Positions 1 to 9,622 are shown, counted from the first letter of the stretch. The stretch is 64,000 nt of DNA from Clostridium_AW sp040797845 (GCA_040797845.1 JBFNFA010000001.1:124001-188000); one strand, 5' to 3'. Notes: a model not told the origin generated them from the letters alone. Numbers and translations are program-made.

Positions 1-257
1 GAAACGAATATGTTGAAAAACTTTCTAAAATTAAAAACTTGAGAGTAGTACCAACACAAGCAAATTATGTATTATGTGAAGTAATTGGAAAATATACAGC
101 CAAAGAATTAACTGAGATATTATTAGATCAATACTATATATTTATAAAAGATTTATCTGGGAAAAAAGGTATTAATGGTGAGTTCATTAGACTAGCTATT
201 AAAAGATCAGAAGAAAATGATAAATTAGTTCAGGCTATAAAGAGTGTTTTACAATGA
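1..257 (+). CDS. HisC/CobD-like PLP aminotransferase, C-terminal fragment (5' end outside window)
   Basis: Open frame from the window edge to a TGA at 255-257; only about the last 84 residues are present. The segment VPTQANYVLCEV followed by GEFIRLAIKR and a final helix is typical of the small C-terminal domain of class I/II aminotransferases of the histidinol-phosphate type, where the late Arg contacts the substrate carboxylate or phosphate. The stop overlaps the next ATG as ATGA, so the two genes are translationally coupled. Because the N-terminal part is missing, I cannot tell whether it is a free aminotransferase or the second half of a nucleotidyltransferase-aminotransferase fusion, a form known in surface-glycan clusters. 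Confidence 0.6.
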   Translation, partial: NEYVEKLSKIKNLRVVPTQANYVLCEVIGKYTAKELTEILLDQYYIFIKDLSGKKGINGEFIRLAIKRSEENDKLVQAIKSVLQ

Positions 258-1420
258 AGTTAAAAAGAGTAAAACCTTCAAAGTCTTTCAAAAACAAAAA
301 ACTTAATATATGTATTCTAGGTGGTGGAAATGTAGGAACTTTATTACTTGGGGATATAGGTTCAAATAAAGATTTATCAGTTAGGTTATTTACTTCAAAT
401 CCACACAAATGGAGTCATGAAATTAAAGTTTGCAGTATTGATAATATTGTTAAATATAAGGGGAAAATTGATATTATATCAGATAATCCTAAAGATGTAA
501 TAGAGGATGCAGATATTATTATTTCTACGCTCCCTTCACAAGTTTTTCCTAGAATAATTCGGAAGATAAAATCATTTATTAAACCAAGGACTTGGATAGG
601 TGTAATGCCAGGTAGTGGTGGAAGTGAGTTTTATTGCAAGGAACTTTTAGAAATTGGTTGTATATTATTTGGATTTCAGCGAGTGCATGGTATTTCTAGA
701 ATAAAGGAGTATGGTAAATCAGTGTATGATTTTGGCAAAAAAAATGAACTTCATATAGCTGCGATACCAGTAGAACAGACAGAAAGCATTTGTATGGAAT
801 TAGAAAATATGATGAAAATTAAATGTAATCCATTACCTAATTATCTTAATGTCACACTTACACCATCAAATCCAATTCTTCATACTACAAGGCTTTATAC
901 AATGTTCCATCATTATAAAGAAGGGGTGTTCTGGGATGAAGTAATAGATTTTTATGAAGAGTGGAATAATGAGGCTTCAAAAATGCTGATTGCTTGTGAT
1001 GAAGAATTACAGATGATGTGTAAGAGGATAAGTGGACTTAATTTAACTGGTGTTAAATCTTTAAAAAAATATTATGAATCGGAAACACCAGAAGAAATGA
1101 CGAAAAAAATAAAAAATATTATTGCATTTAAAGGAATAAAATCACCAATGATAAAAACAAAAGGAGGATATATTCCTGATTTTAATTCACGATATTTTTT
1201 AGAGGACTTCCCTTATGGTCTTTGTATTATTAAAGGCTTTTGTGATGTTGTCGGTTTAGACACACCTAATATAGATAAAGTTCTCATATGGTTTGAAAAG
1301 ATTGCTGAAGTTGAATATTATGTTAATAATAAGTTTGAAGGGAAAGACCTGAAATGCTTACCACTACCTAAGAATTATGGATTAAATTCAGTAGAAGATA
1401 TAATTTTCTATTATAGTTAA
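254..1420 (+). CDS. Opine (octopine/nopaline) dehydrogenase-like NAD(P)-dependent enzyme
   Basis: 388 residues. An N-terminal Rossmann domain carries the glycine motif LGGGNVG near residue 23, followed by ADIIISTLPS, as in octopine/nopaline dehydrogenases. The C-terminal half is helical and includes the NPILHTTRLY stretch typical of the family's second domain, which holds the catalytic His. Family members reductively couple an amino acid to a 2-oxo acid. The start is the ATG that overlaps the upstream stop. Neighbours are an aminotransferase and a DUF1015/SerK-like protein, so an amino-acid conjugate or opine-like product is plausible. Substrate unknown. Confidence 0.75.
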   Translation: MKLKRVKPSKSFKNKKLNICILGGGNVGTLLLGDIGSNKDLSVRLFTSNPHKWSHEIKVCSIDNIVKYKGKIDIISDNPKDVIEDADIIISTLPSQVFPRIIRKIKSFIKPRTWIGVMPGSGGSEFYCKELLEIGCILFGFQRVHGISRIKEYGKSVYDFGKKNELHIAAIPVEQTESICMELENMMKIKCNPLPNYLNVTLTPSNPILHTTRLYTMFHHYKEGVFWDEVIDFYEEWNNEASKMLIACDEELQMMCKRISGLNLTGVKSLKKYYESETPEEMTKKIKNIIAFKGIKSPMIKTKGGYIPDFNSRYFLEDFPYGLCIIKGFCDVVGLDTPNIDKVLIWFEKIAEVEYYVNNKFEGKDLKCLPLPKNYGLNSVEDIIFYYS

Positions 1421-1520
1421 GAAAAACAGCAAAGTTTATAAAAAGGAGTATAAAGTTTTTAAAGATAATTAATAATGGTTATGAAAATTGCCATAACTAA
1501 TTTAAAAGGTGGTAAATTGC

Positions 1521-2567
1521 ATGAGAATTAATACAATAAAAAAATCATATATAAATGTTAGCGGGAAAATATATGATTCTGAATTTATTAATTTAGCCAA
1601 TATTAAAAATAATAAAATAAATTTAGATGAAAGAACACTTTTTTTAACAAAAAAAGAAAAAGAAATTTTAAATGACCAACAAATTGAAAATTTTAATGAT
1701 GTAATATATATATTTAAATATAAAAATACCTATGGTATCATATGTGATATTCCTATTGAAGAGTATGATAATGGTAATATTAAATGTCATGAATTAGTTT
1801 TACCAGATACAATTCAAGGCATGTTAAGTAATTTGCATGGTTATAACTGTGAAACTGCACCAATATTATTGGGTCATAATAGAAAGATTAATTATTCATT
1901 ATATATTGAAGGGAAAAAATATAAGAAGTATTTCATATTAGATGATATAGAGATTTATGTATACTGTGGTGAAGAAGCAAGAAATATATTAAATGAATTT
2001 TTAGAAACCGATAAGCTATATGTTGCAGATGGACATCATCGTCTCTATACAACATCTTTATCTAAGTTTAAAAATTCAGTTTTATCATGTTTAATTAGCT
2101 TTGAATATTTAAGCATATTGCCAATTAATCGTATTATACCTGATGTAGATGCACAATTATTCGAAAAAGCCAAAGACTTTATTTATAATAGATTTAAAGT
2201 TCTATCATCAGAAACATCTTTGTCAAAAGGAAAAATAAGGATAAAGTATAATGAGGATAGTTTTTCTGTAGAGCTTATACAATTAAATTCTGATGCATTC
2301 TGGAATAATGATATTTATCGGTTAAATACACAAATTATTTCGCAGGCATTCCGTATTTTTGATAGTGGAAAACTTAAATATATACCAGATTGTGAATTAA
2401 GGAAACATGAGTTATCATTAGATAAAAATGACGTGTTAATTGAAACATATCCAATAGAAATTAATGAGTTTATTGAGTGTGCAAATAAAAAATGCATAAT
2501 GCCGCCAAAATCGACATGCTTTTTCCCAAAATTTCCGTCATTTTTAGTATTTAAGCAATATCAGTAA
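1521..2567 (+). CDS. DUF1015 family protein (SerK/SbnI-like, possible free amino-acid kinase)
   Basis: 348 residues from the ATG at 1521, chosen because AAAGGTGG lies about 9 bases upstream; a GTG at 1509 overlaps that ribosome site. The hallmark ADGHHR (about residues 169-174) and the C-terminal MPPKSTCFFPK motif identify the DUF1015 family. Characterised relatives are ADP- or ATP-dependent free serine kinases (SerK, SbnI) that make O-phosphoserine. It lies 100 bases after the opine dehydrogenase-like gene and may share its transcript. A phospho-amino acid from this step could feed the nucleotidyltransferase and phosphotransferase pair at 25525-27628. That link is inference. Confidence 0.7.
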   Translation: MRINTIKKSYINVSGKIYDSEFINLANIKNNKINLDERTLFLTKKEKEILNDQQIENFNDVIYIFKYKNTYGIICDIPIEEYDNGNIKCHELVLPDTIQGMLSNLHGYNCETAPILLGHNRKINYSLYIEGKKYKKYFILDDIEIYVYCGEEARNILNEFLETDKLYVADGHHRLYTTSLSKFKNSVLSCLISFEYLSILPINRIIPDVDAQLFEKAKDFIYNRFKVLSSETSLSKGKIRIKYNEDSFSVELIQLNSDAFWNNDIYRLNTQIISQAFRIFDSGKLKYIPDCELRKHELSLDKNDVLIETYPIEINEFIECANKKCIMPPKSTCFFPKFPSFLVFKQYQ

Positions 2568-2835
2568 AATTAATACTAGGATATTGCACCTGAAAGATAT
2601 AAAATACCTATAACATGTTTAAATATTTATACTTAGCAGTCTTAAACAGCAAGAAGATAATAATCACATTAGCTTTCATAATTTATAGGATAATTTTCTT
2701 AATAAATACTGGTGCAATAGTTCAGGAAATTTTAATTAATTTTTTATCATAATATATTATAGAAGTTGCATATAACTTTAAAATCTATAAATATACTTTT
2801 TTATAATAGTAATAAATACAAAAGGTGTGAGTATT

Positions 2836-3885
2836 ATGCTTAGTTTATGTCTTATAGTAAAAAATGAAGAAGAAACCTTAAATAAATGTTTAGATAGTGT
2901 CAAAAATAGTGTGCAGGAAATAATTATAGTAGATACAGGTTCCACAGATAAAACTAAAGAAATAGCTTTAAAATATACAGACGAAGTATATGATTTTTCT
3001 TGGTGCAATGATTTTTCTAAAGCTAGAAATTTTTCTATATCCAAAGCTTCAAATGATTGGATTCTAGTTATAGATGCAGATGAGGTTGTTACAGACTTTG
3101 ATATAAAAAACATTAAAGATTTCTGTAGTGAAGATAATAAAAAACTTGTAGGAAGATTAAAAAGAATAAATGAATATGAAGATGAACAGGGTACTAAAAA
3201 ATATATCGAAAGAGTAAATAGGATTTTTAACAAAAATTATTTTACTTATGAAGGAATAATTCATGAACAAATAGTTTCAAAAAATAAAGAGAAGTATTCT
3301 ACTCAAAATATAAATCTAATTGTAGATCATATAGGTTATTCTAAGGAAGTTTTAAATAGAACTAATAAAATAGAAAGGAATATAGAACTTCTAAAGAAAG
3401 CCATAGAAGAGAATTTAAAAGATCCATATCTGCATTATCAATTAGGTAAAAGCTACTTTATGGGTAAAGACTATAATAATGCATATATATCATTAAAAAA
3501 AGGATTATCTCTAATAGATAATTTTCGTTATGAGTATGCTGAGGATTTGGTAGAAAGTTATGGTTATACGTTAATATATTTAAATCTATTTAAGGAAGCT
3601 TTAAACTTGATTCAGTATGAAGAATGTTATAAAAACTCTCCTGATTTTTTATTTCTTATGGCACTTGTTCATATGAATAATAGTAACTTTGAAAAAGCTG
3701 CAGAAAACTTCTTAAAGTGCACTGAATTTAAAGAAGGAAGAATAGAAGGAATTACTTCATTTTTACCACTATATAATATTGGTGTAATTTTTGAATGTTT
3801 AGGATTTAAGGAAGAAGCTATAAAATACTATAAGATGTGCAAAGATTATGATTTGGCACTAAGAAGAATGCAATATATACTTTAA
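2836..3885 (+). CDS. GT2 glycosyltransferase with C-terminal TPR repeats
   Basis: 349 residues from the ATG at 2836, with AAAGGTG just upstream. The GT-A domain starts with LSLCLIVKNEEETLNKCLDS and has DTGSTDKT and a metal-binding DADE around residue 80. From about residue 185 the sequence turns into helical TPR-like repeats (DPYLHYQLGKSYF and following units). This fusion is common beside clostridial flagellin genes, where such enzymes add the first sugar to flagellin Ser/Thr. The gene stands alone between two intergenic spaces. The role in flagellin O-glycosylation is inferred from context. Confidence 0.8.
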   Translation: MLSLCLIVKNEEETLNKCLDSVKNSVQEIIIVDTGSTDKTKEIALKYTDEVYDFSWCNDFSKARNFSISKASNDWILVIDADEVVTDFDIKNIKDFCSEDNKKLVGRLKRINEYEDEQGTKKYIERVNRIFNKNYFTYEGIIHEQIVSKNKEKYSTQNINLIVDHIGYSKEVLNRTNKIERNIELLKKAIEENLKDPYLHYQLGKSYFMGKDYNNAYISLKKGLSLIDNFRYEYAEDLVESYGYTLIYLNLFKEALNLIQYEECYKNSPDFLFLMALVHMNNSNFEKAAENFLKCTEFKEGRIEGITSFLPLYNIGVIFECLGFKEEAIKYYKMCKDYDLALRRMQYIL

Positions 3886-4007
3886 TTATGAGATAAATTT
3901 ACGATATAATTAATAAGGCTTATGGATTATTTAGAATTAATGTATTGACAGATATATAACTAGATAATTTTTAATAGTTTTATTAAACAACAACAAGGAG
4001 AGATAAT

Positions 4008-5066
4008 ATGCTATCAGATAAAGTAGTGTTAATAACAGGAGGAACAGGTTCTTTTGGCAAGAAATTTACTGATATTATTTTAAATCAATATAATCCCCAA
4101 AAAATAATAATATATTCAAGGGATGAGTTTAAGCAAGATTTAATGAAAAATGAATTTAAATTAAAATATCCTAATAAAATACATAAGTTGCGATTTTTTA
4201 TAGGAGATGTAAGAGATAAGGATAGATTATATAGAGCTTTTAATGGAGTAGACTATGTAATACATGCTGCAGCTATGAAGCAGGTTCCTGCCTGCGAATA
4301 CAATCCCTTTGAAGCCATAAAAACAAATATTCATGGTGCACAAAATGTGATAGATGCGGCACTGGATAAAGGAGTTAAAAAAGTTGTAGCCCTATCTACA
4401 GATAAAGCTGTTAACCCCATAAATTTATATGGAGGCACAAAGTTAGTTTCTGATAAACTTTTTATTGCCGCCAACGCCTATTCAGGAGGATGTGGAACCA
4501 TATTTTCAGTTGTTAGATATGGTAATGTGGCAGGCAGTAGGGGTTCTGTAATTCCGTTTTTTAAATCATTAACAGAAGATGGAGAAAAGGAACTTCCTAT
4601 AACTGATTTTAGGATGACTAGATTTTGGATTACTTTAGAACAGGGAGTAGATTTGGTGCTTAAAGCATTAGAGGAATCTAAAGGAGGAGAAACATATATA
4701 TCAAAAATACCATCCTTTAAAATAACTGACTTGGCAAAAGCTATAGCACCAGACTGTAAAATCAAGGGAATAGGTATTAGAGAAGGAGAAAAGCTTCATG
4801 AGGTAATGATTACAAAGGATGATTCAAGATATACCTATGAATATCCAAAACACTATATAATATATCCTCATTTTAATTGGTGGAACTCAGAAAAATATTT
4901 AACGCCTGGTGGAAGTTTAATAGAAGAAGGATTTGAATATAATTCGGCAGAAAATACTCAATGGTTAACTGTAGAACAATTAAAAGAAGAAATTAATAAA
5001 CTTGATTTGTACAATTGTATAGAAGATAAAGGTAAATTAGAAGCGGCAGTTACTAAATGGGAGTAG
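4008..5066 (+). CDS. pseB: UDP-N-acetylglucosamine 4,6-dehydratase (PseB/CapD-type short-chain dehydrogenase)
   Basis: 352 residues with a strong ribosome site (AAGGAGA). The NAD-binding motif is TGGTGSFGKKF near the N-terminus. The HAAAMKQVPACEYNP segment and the YGGTK active-site motif match the inverting dehydratase that begins pseudaminic-acid synthesis (UDP-GlcNAc to a 4-keto-6-deoxy-L-altro product). It is the first gene of a tight run of six ending with PseI. A degenerate TACGATAT lies at 3912-3919, but the -35 part does not fit sigma-D well. Confidence 0.88.
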   Translation: MLSDKVVLITGGTGSFGKKFTDIILNQYNPQKIIIYSRDEFKQDLMKNEFKLKYPNKIHKLRFFIGDVRDKDRLYRAFNGVDYVIHAAAMKQVPACEYNPFEAIKTNIHGAQNVIDAALDKGVKKVVALSTDKAVNPINLYGGTKLVSDKLFIAANAYSGGCGTIFSVVRYGNVAGSRGSVIPFFKSLTEDGEKELPITDFRMTRFWITLEQGVDLVLKALEESKGGETYISKIPSFKITDLAKAIAPDCKIKGIGIREGEKLHEVMITKDDSRYTYEYPKHYIIYPHFNWWNSEKYLTPGGSLIEEGFEYNSAENTQWLTVEQLKEEINKLDLYNCIEDKGKLEAAVTKWE

Positions 5067-5073
5067 GATATAG

Positions 5074-6069
5074 ATGAAGATACTTTTAACAGCTATAGGA
5101 AAAAGAGTTCAATTAATAAAACATTTAAAAAAATCCTGTACTATAATAGGTGTAGATGCTGGGGAGCTAGCGCCAGCTATAGATTTTGTAGATGATTTTT
5201 ATAAAATTTCTAAGTATAGTGAAAAGGGGTATATAGAAGAGCTTCTAAATATATGTAGAGAAGAAAAAATTGATTTTTTAATTCCTCTTTATGAAAGAGA
5301 ATTTCCACTTCTGTGTCATCATAGAAAGGATTTTTTACATTTAGGAACCACCCTTTTATTAAGTGATAAAGAAATAATAGACATATGTAATGATAAATGG
5401 AAGAGTTATAAGTTTTTTGAGGATAATAATATAGATACTCCAAAGACTTATGATAAAAATAGTATAAAAGAAATTTTAAGAGATAACTCAAAATTAAAAG
5501 AATTAAAATTTCCCTTAATAATTAAACCGATATATGGCATGGGAAGTGCAGGAGTTTTTAAAGCTTATGATAAAAGTCAATTGGAGTTTTTTATGGACTA
5601 TGTTAAAGAACCTATAATTCAAGAATTTATAGAAGGTACTGAATACACCATGGATATACTTTCAGATTTGCTTGGCAATGTTATATCTATTGTACCTAGA
5701 GAAAGAATTGAAGTTCGTTCTGGAGAAGTAAGCAAGACTAGAACTATAAAGGATATAAGCATAATATCAGCTACATTGGATTTATGTAATAAATTGAGAC
5801 AAATTAGGGGAACTTCTAAGGTTTCTGAAAATTATCCCTTAACCATAATGGGACCATTAACTATACAATGTATTGTAAATAAAAATAAAGAAATAAAATT
5901 TATAGAAATAAATCCTCGTTTTGGAGGAGGAGTACCACTTTCCTTCCATGCAGGAGTAGATTATGGGGATTATTTTGTTAAAATGAAAAAAGGTGAACTT
6001 ATAACTCCTATAATTGGTGAATTTGAAGAGTTGACTATGTTAAGATATGATGAAGCAATTTTTAAATAA
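5074..6069 (+). CDS. ATP-grasp ligase (carbamoyl-phosphate-synthase-like), nonulosonate cluster
   Basis: 331 residues. The N-terminal half is a PreATP-grasp domain (MKILLTAIGKR). The centre has the ATP-grasp signature FPLIIKPIYGMGSAGVF, and the metal-binding end reads FIEINPRFGGG. ATP-grasp enzymes join a carboxylate to an amine through an acyl phosphate. The gene lies 7 bases after pseB and 18 before a HAD phosphatase. No PseH acetyltransferase is seen in the block, so this enzyme may add an amino acid or other acyl group to the amino sugar. The family call is firm; the substrate is inference. Confidence 0.82.
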   Translation: MKILLTAIGKRVQLIKHLKKSCTIIGVDAGELAPAIDFVDDFYKISKYSEKGYIEELLNICREEKIDFLIPLYEREFPLLCHHRKDFLHLGTTLLLSDKEIIDICNDKWKSYKFFEDNNIDTPKTYDKNSIKEILRDNSKLKELKFPLIIKPIYGMGSAGVFKAYDKSQLEFFMDYVKEPIIQEFIEGTEYTMDILSDLLGNVISIVPRERIEVRSGEVSKTRTIKDISIISATLDLCNKLRQIRGTSKVSENYPLTIMGPLTIQCIVNKNKEIKFIEINPRFGGGVPLSFHAGVDYGDYFVKMKKGELITPIIGEFEELTMLRYDEAIFK

Positions 6070-6087
6070 ATTTTACGGGGGAGGTTT

Positions 6088-6756
6088 ATGATTAAAGCTG
6101 TAATTTTTGATTTAGATGATACCCTTTATAATGAAAGAGATTTTGTTTATGGAGGTTTTAGAGAGGTAGCTAGATATTTATCTTTAAAATACAACTTAAA
6201 AGAAGAAGAAATTTTTAAGATAATGATAGAAATATTAAATGAATTAGGAAGAGGGAAGATATTTAATACAATTTGTGATAAGTATAATTTAAAAGAAGAT
6301 ATAAGTGAATTAGTTAAAATATATAGAGAAACTATTCCAAAATTGTTTTTATATGAAGACGGAGAGTATATTCTAAATAAATTAAAAGGAAAATATAAGC
6401 TAGGAATTATTACTGATGGAAAGGCATCAGTGCAGTGGAACAAAATAAAGGCATTAAATCTAGAAAAATATGTAGATAAAATAATTGTTACAGATGATTA
6501 TGGGAAAGAATTTTGCAAACCAAACGAATTTGTCTTTAAAGAAATGACTAAACATTTCAATTTAAAGGGTGAGGAATGTGTTTATATAGGTGATAATCCA
6601 AATAAGGATTTTATAGGAGCTAGAAAAGTAGGATTTAAAACTATAAGGGTAATAAGAGATATGGGAGATCATATGAAAACTTTTTTGTCTAAGGAATATG
6701 AAGCGGATATAGAGATAAAAAACCTTAAAGATTTAATTTATCACTGTGAATTATAA
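6088..6756 (+). CDS. HAD-superfamily hydrolase (phosphatase)
   Basis: 222 residues after a strong GGGGGAGG ribosome site. The nucleophile motif FDLDDTLYNE stands at the N-terminus, motif II is IITDGKAS, and the acidic motif is YIGDNPNKDFIGARKVG. All HAD catalytic residues appear present. It lies inside the nonulosonic-acid block and may remove phosphate from a pathway intermediate such as the PseI product, or serve the ATP-grasp step. Neither substrate is shown by sequence. Confidence 0.82.
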   Translation: MIKAVIFDLDDTLYNERDFVYGGFREVARYLSLKYNLKEEEIFKIMIEILNELGRGKIFNTICDKYNLKEDISELVKIYRETIPKLFLYEDGEYILNKLKGKYKLGIITDGKASVQWNKIKALNLEKYVDKIIVTDDYGKEFCKPNEFVFKEMTKHFNLKGEECVYIGDNPNKDFIGARKVGFKTIRVIRDMGDHMKTFLSKEYEADIEIKNLKDLIYHCEL

Positions 6757-6787
6757 ATTGGTAATTAAAGAAGATGGAGTGATGATT

Positions 6788-7567
6788 ATGAAGGTATTAT
6801 GCATAGTTCAAGCACGAATGGGTTCGGAAAGATTGCCAGGTAAGGTTGTAAAAAAGATGGTGGACAAACCAATGATAATTTATACTTTAGAAAGATTATC
6901 TAAAAGTAAATATATAGATGAAATAATCCTGGCGACTTCTAAAAAAGAGTCAGAGGAGCCTCTAATAAATATAGTAAAAGGGGCAGATTTTCATGCTTTT
7001 AGAGGAAATGAAAATAACGTATTAAAAAGATATAAAGAAGCTTCAGAGGAGTACTATGGTGACATTATAGTAAGAGTTACAGGAGATTGTCCATTAATAG
7101 ATCCTGTTATAGTAGACAATGCTATTACCTACTTTAAGATGAATGATTTTGATTATGTAAGATTAGATGTACCAAATAGCTTTATAAGAGGTTTTGATGT
7201 GGAAGTATTTTCTAAAAAAGCTTTAGATAAGGCTTTTCAACATATAAATGATTTAGAGAATAAAATTACAAATTCATTAGGACGGGCTATAAAAAAAGAA
7301 AAATATAGCCCAATTATGTATAGAGAACATGTAACCCTTTATATGTATAATCATCCTGAAAAATTTAAAATAGGACATGTTAAAGGGGATAGCTTTTATA
7401 ATAAAAACTATAGATTATGTGTAGATACAATAGAGGATTTTAACTTGGTAAAGCATATTTATGAGCACTTTAATAATACTTTTGTTACTTCAAAGGAAGT
7501 AGTAGAATTTTTAGATAGTAACCCTAAAATAGCTTCCATAAATAGTGAAGTAGGTCAAAGAATATGA
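6788..7567 (+). CDS. SpsF/acylneuraminate-type cytidylyltransferase
   Basis: 259 residues from the ATG at 6788; GATGGAGTGA is well placed for it, while an in-frame start at 6746 would overlap the previous gene. The nucleotide-binding N-terminus IVQARMGSERLPGKV and the later VTGDCPLIDP are typical of SpsF-type cytidylyltransferases, which activate nonulosonic acids as CMP-sugars. It fills the PseF/NeuA slot of the block. Its stop overlaps the next ATG as ATGA. Confidence 0.82.
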   Translation: MKVLCIVQARMGSERLPGKVVKKMVDKPMIIYTLERLSKSKYIDEIILATSKKESEEPLINIVKGADFHAFRGNENNVLKRYKEASEEYYGDIIVRVTGDCPLIDPVIVDNAITYFKMNDFDYVRLDVPNSFIRGFDVEVFSKKALDKAFQHINDLENKITNSLGRAIKKEKYSPIMYREHVTLYMYNHPEKFKIGHVKGDSFYNKNYRLCVDTIEDFNLVKHIYEHFNNTFVTSKEVVEFLDSNPKIASINSEVGQRI

Positions 7568-8577
7568 GAAGAATTTTAATTTATGCTAATGGCTCATCTT
7601 CTATAGGTCTTGGACATGTAATGAGGACTTCAGCTTTAGGAGAAAAGCTAAAGGAGTTAGAATATAATGTATCATATTTAACAGATAAAAGTGATGAAGC
7701 GACCATAAGTGTAATAAAAGATAAGGGTTTTAAAGTCATAAAGATAGATAATATAATAAGTTTTTTAAATTCCCACATTGAAGATAAGTACTATGCTATC
7801 ATAGTGGACAGTTATGATATAGAAGAACAGTATATAGAAAGCTTTTATAACATAGGAAGTAAAGTTGTTTATATAGATGATTTAAATAATTTTAAAGAAT
7901 ACAACATGGATTTAGTTATAAACTATGCAGCAGGAGCAGAGAATATTATTTATAATGGTAGGGCTGAAAAGTTATTAGGAAGTAAGTTTACTCCTTTAAG
8001 AAAAGAATTTGAAAATGTACTTTATAGAGCTCCTCATAAGAATGTAGGGGATATTTTGATAACTATAGGGGGGGCTGACTTACACAATATCACAGGAGAA
8101 ATATTGAAATTATTTCTAAGGGAATATAAAAACATAAATTTTCATGTAGTCCTTGGAAATGCCAATGTTTATAAAGAAGGAATAAAGAAAAAATATAATG
8201 GAGAAAATGTATATATTTATGAAAATATAAAATATATGAGTAGTCTTATGAATAAATGTGATATTGCCATATCAGCAGGAGGAAGCACTATATATGAGCT
8301 TTGTGCTTGCAGTATTTCTACTATAGCCTTAATAACAGCAGATAATCAGTTTAATTTTATACATGAAATGAGAAACGCTGTAAATATGCCATATATAAAT
8401 TTATTAGATAATAAAGACAAGGACTTACATAATTTAAAAGGTATATTAAGAGATGTAATAGGTGATTATAATTTCAGAAAAAATCTTTCATATGCTATGT
8501 ACAATTTAGTAGATGGGAAGGGCTGTGAAAGAATAGCTGAGGAAATAATAAACAGTAAAGGGGAAAACTATGAATAG
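7564..8577 (+). CDS. pseG: PseG/SpsG-type nucleotide-sugar hydrolase
   Basis: 337 residues. The N-terminus IYANGSSSIGLGHVMRTSAL contains the GLGHVMR motif of PseG, whose His is the proposed catalytic base. The C-terminal half has the AGGSTIYELCA nucleotide-binding motif of GT-B-like proteins. PseG removes UDP from the 2,4-diacetamido-trideoxyhexose to give the free sugar for PseI. It is coupled to both neighbours by overlaps (4 and 8 bases). Confidence 0.88.
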   Translation: MRRILIYANGSSSIGLGHVMRTSALGEKLKELEYNVSYLTDKSDEATISVIKDKGFKVIKIDNIISFLNSHIEDKYYAIIVDSYDIEEQYIESFYNIGSKVVYIDDLNNFKEYNMDLVINYAAGAENIIYNGRAEKLLGSKFTPLRKEFENVLYRAPHKNVGDILITIGGADLHNITGEILKLFLREYKNINFHVVLGNANVYKEGIKKKYNGENVYIYENIKYMSSLMNKCDIAISAGGSTIYELCACSISTIALITADNQFNFIHEMRNAVNMPYINLLDNKDKDLHNLKGILRDVIGDYNFRKNLSYAMYNLVDGKGCERIAEEIINSKGENYE

Positions 8578-9622
8578 TACTATTAATATAGATGGAAGAA
8601 TAATTGGTGGAAATAATCCAACCTTTATAATAGCAGAACTGTCTGCTAATCACCTTCAGAAATTTGATAATGCAGTAAAGCTTATAGAGGAAGCAAAAAA
8701 GGCAGGAGCAGATGCTGTAAAACTCCAAACCTATACTCCAGATACAATAACTATAGATTGTGACAATGAATATTTTCAAATAAAACAAGGAACTATATGG
8801 GATGGTACAACCCTCTACAAGCTTTATGAAAAAGCTTACACTCCATGGGAATGGCAGCCGAGGCTTAAAAAAATAGCAGAGGATATGGGACTCATTTGCT
8901 TTTCATCACCTTTTGATAAAACAGCAGTTGATTTTTTAGAGGAAATGGATGTTCCAGCTTACAAAATAGCTTCTTTTGAAATAACAGATATACCATTTAT
9001 AGAGTACATAGCATCAAAAGGTAAGCCTATAATAATGTCTACTGGTATAGCTACATTATCGGATATAGAGGAGGCTTTAAATGCTTGCAAAAGAATGGGG
9101 AACTATGAAGTAGCACTTTTAAAGTGTACAAGTAGTTATCCAGCACCAGTGGAAGAAGCAAATTTAAAAACTATACCTAATATAGAAGAAACCTTTGATG
9201 TTATAGCTGGACTTTCAGATCATACTTTAGGAACAGCGGTATCTGTAGCAGCAGTAGCTTTAGGTGCTAAAATAATAGAAAAACATTTTACATTAAGAAG
9301 AGAAGAAGGTGGACCAGATTCAGCTTTTTCTATGGAACCACATGAATTTAAAAAGATGGTAGAGGATATTAGAACAGTAGAAAAGGCTATAGGAAAGGTA
9401 AGTTATGATCTTACAGAAAAACAAAAGAGAAGTAGGGAACATTCAAGGTCTCTATTTGCAGTAAAAGATATAAGAAAGGGAGAGCTTCTTACAGAGGAAA
9501 ATATAAAGAGTATAAGGCCAGGCTTTGGAATGCCAACTAAATATATTAAAGATGTATTAGGGAAAAAAGCAAGGATGGATATAAAGAAGGGTACACCAGT
9601 TGAGTGGGAAATAGTTGATTAA
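8570..9622 (+). CDS. pseI: Pseudaminic acid synthase-like NeuB-family enzyme
   Basis: 350 residues. The NeuB TIM-barrel domain has FIIAELSANH at the start, KLQTYTPDTI, MSTGIATL and AGLSDHTLG. The C-terminal SAF domain begins near SREHSRSLFAVKDI. The SANH and GTIWDGTTLY features are closer to PseI than to sialic-acid or legionaminic-acid synthases. It condenses a 6-deoxy-diamino hexose with phosphoenolpyruvate. The start overlaps pseG by 8 bases. It is the last gene of the block, with a 155-base gap before rmlB. Confidence 0.88.
   Translation: MNSTINIDGRIIGGNNPTFIIAELSANHLQKFDNAVKLIEEAKKAGADAVKLQTYTPDTITIDCDNEYFQIKQGTIWDGTTLYKLYEKAYTPWEWQPRLKKIAEDMGLICFSSPFDKTAVDFLEEMDVPAYKIASFEITDIPFIEYIASKGKPIIMSTGIATLSDIEEALNACKRMGNYEVALLKCTSSYPAPVEEANLKTIPNIEETFDVIAGLSDHTLGTAVSVAAVALGAKIIEKHFTLRREEGGPDSAFSMEPHEFKKMVEDIRTVEKAIGKVSYDLTEKQKRSREHSRSLFAVKDIRKGELLTEENIKSIRPGFGMPTKYIKDVLGKKARMDIKKGTPVEWEIVD

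Noticed and set aside
3912..3919. Sigma-D promoter before pseB
   Set aside because: TACGATAT is present but the -35 position does not read TAAA at 15 bases.
4478..4765. Minus-strand open frame inside pseB
   Set aside because: Shadow of a well-supported gene; no ribosome site and no recognisable family. Similar antisense frames elsewhere were left out for the same reason.
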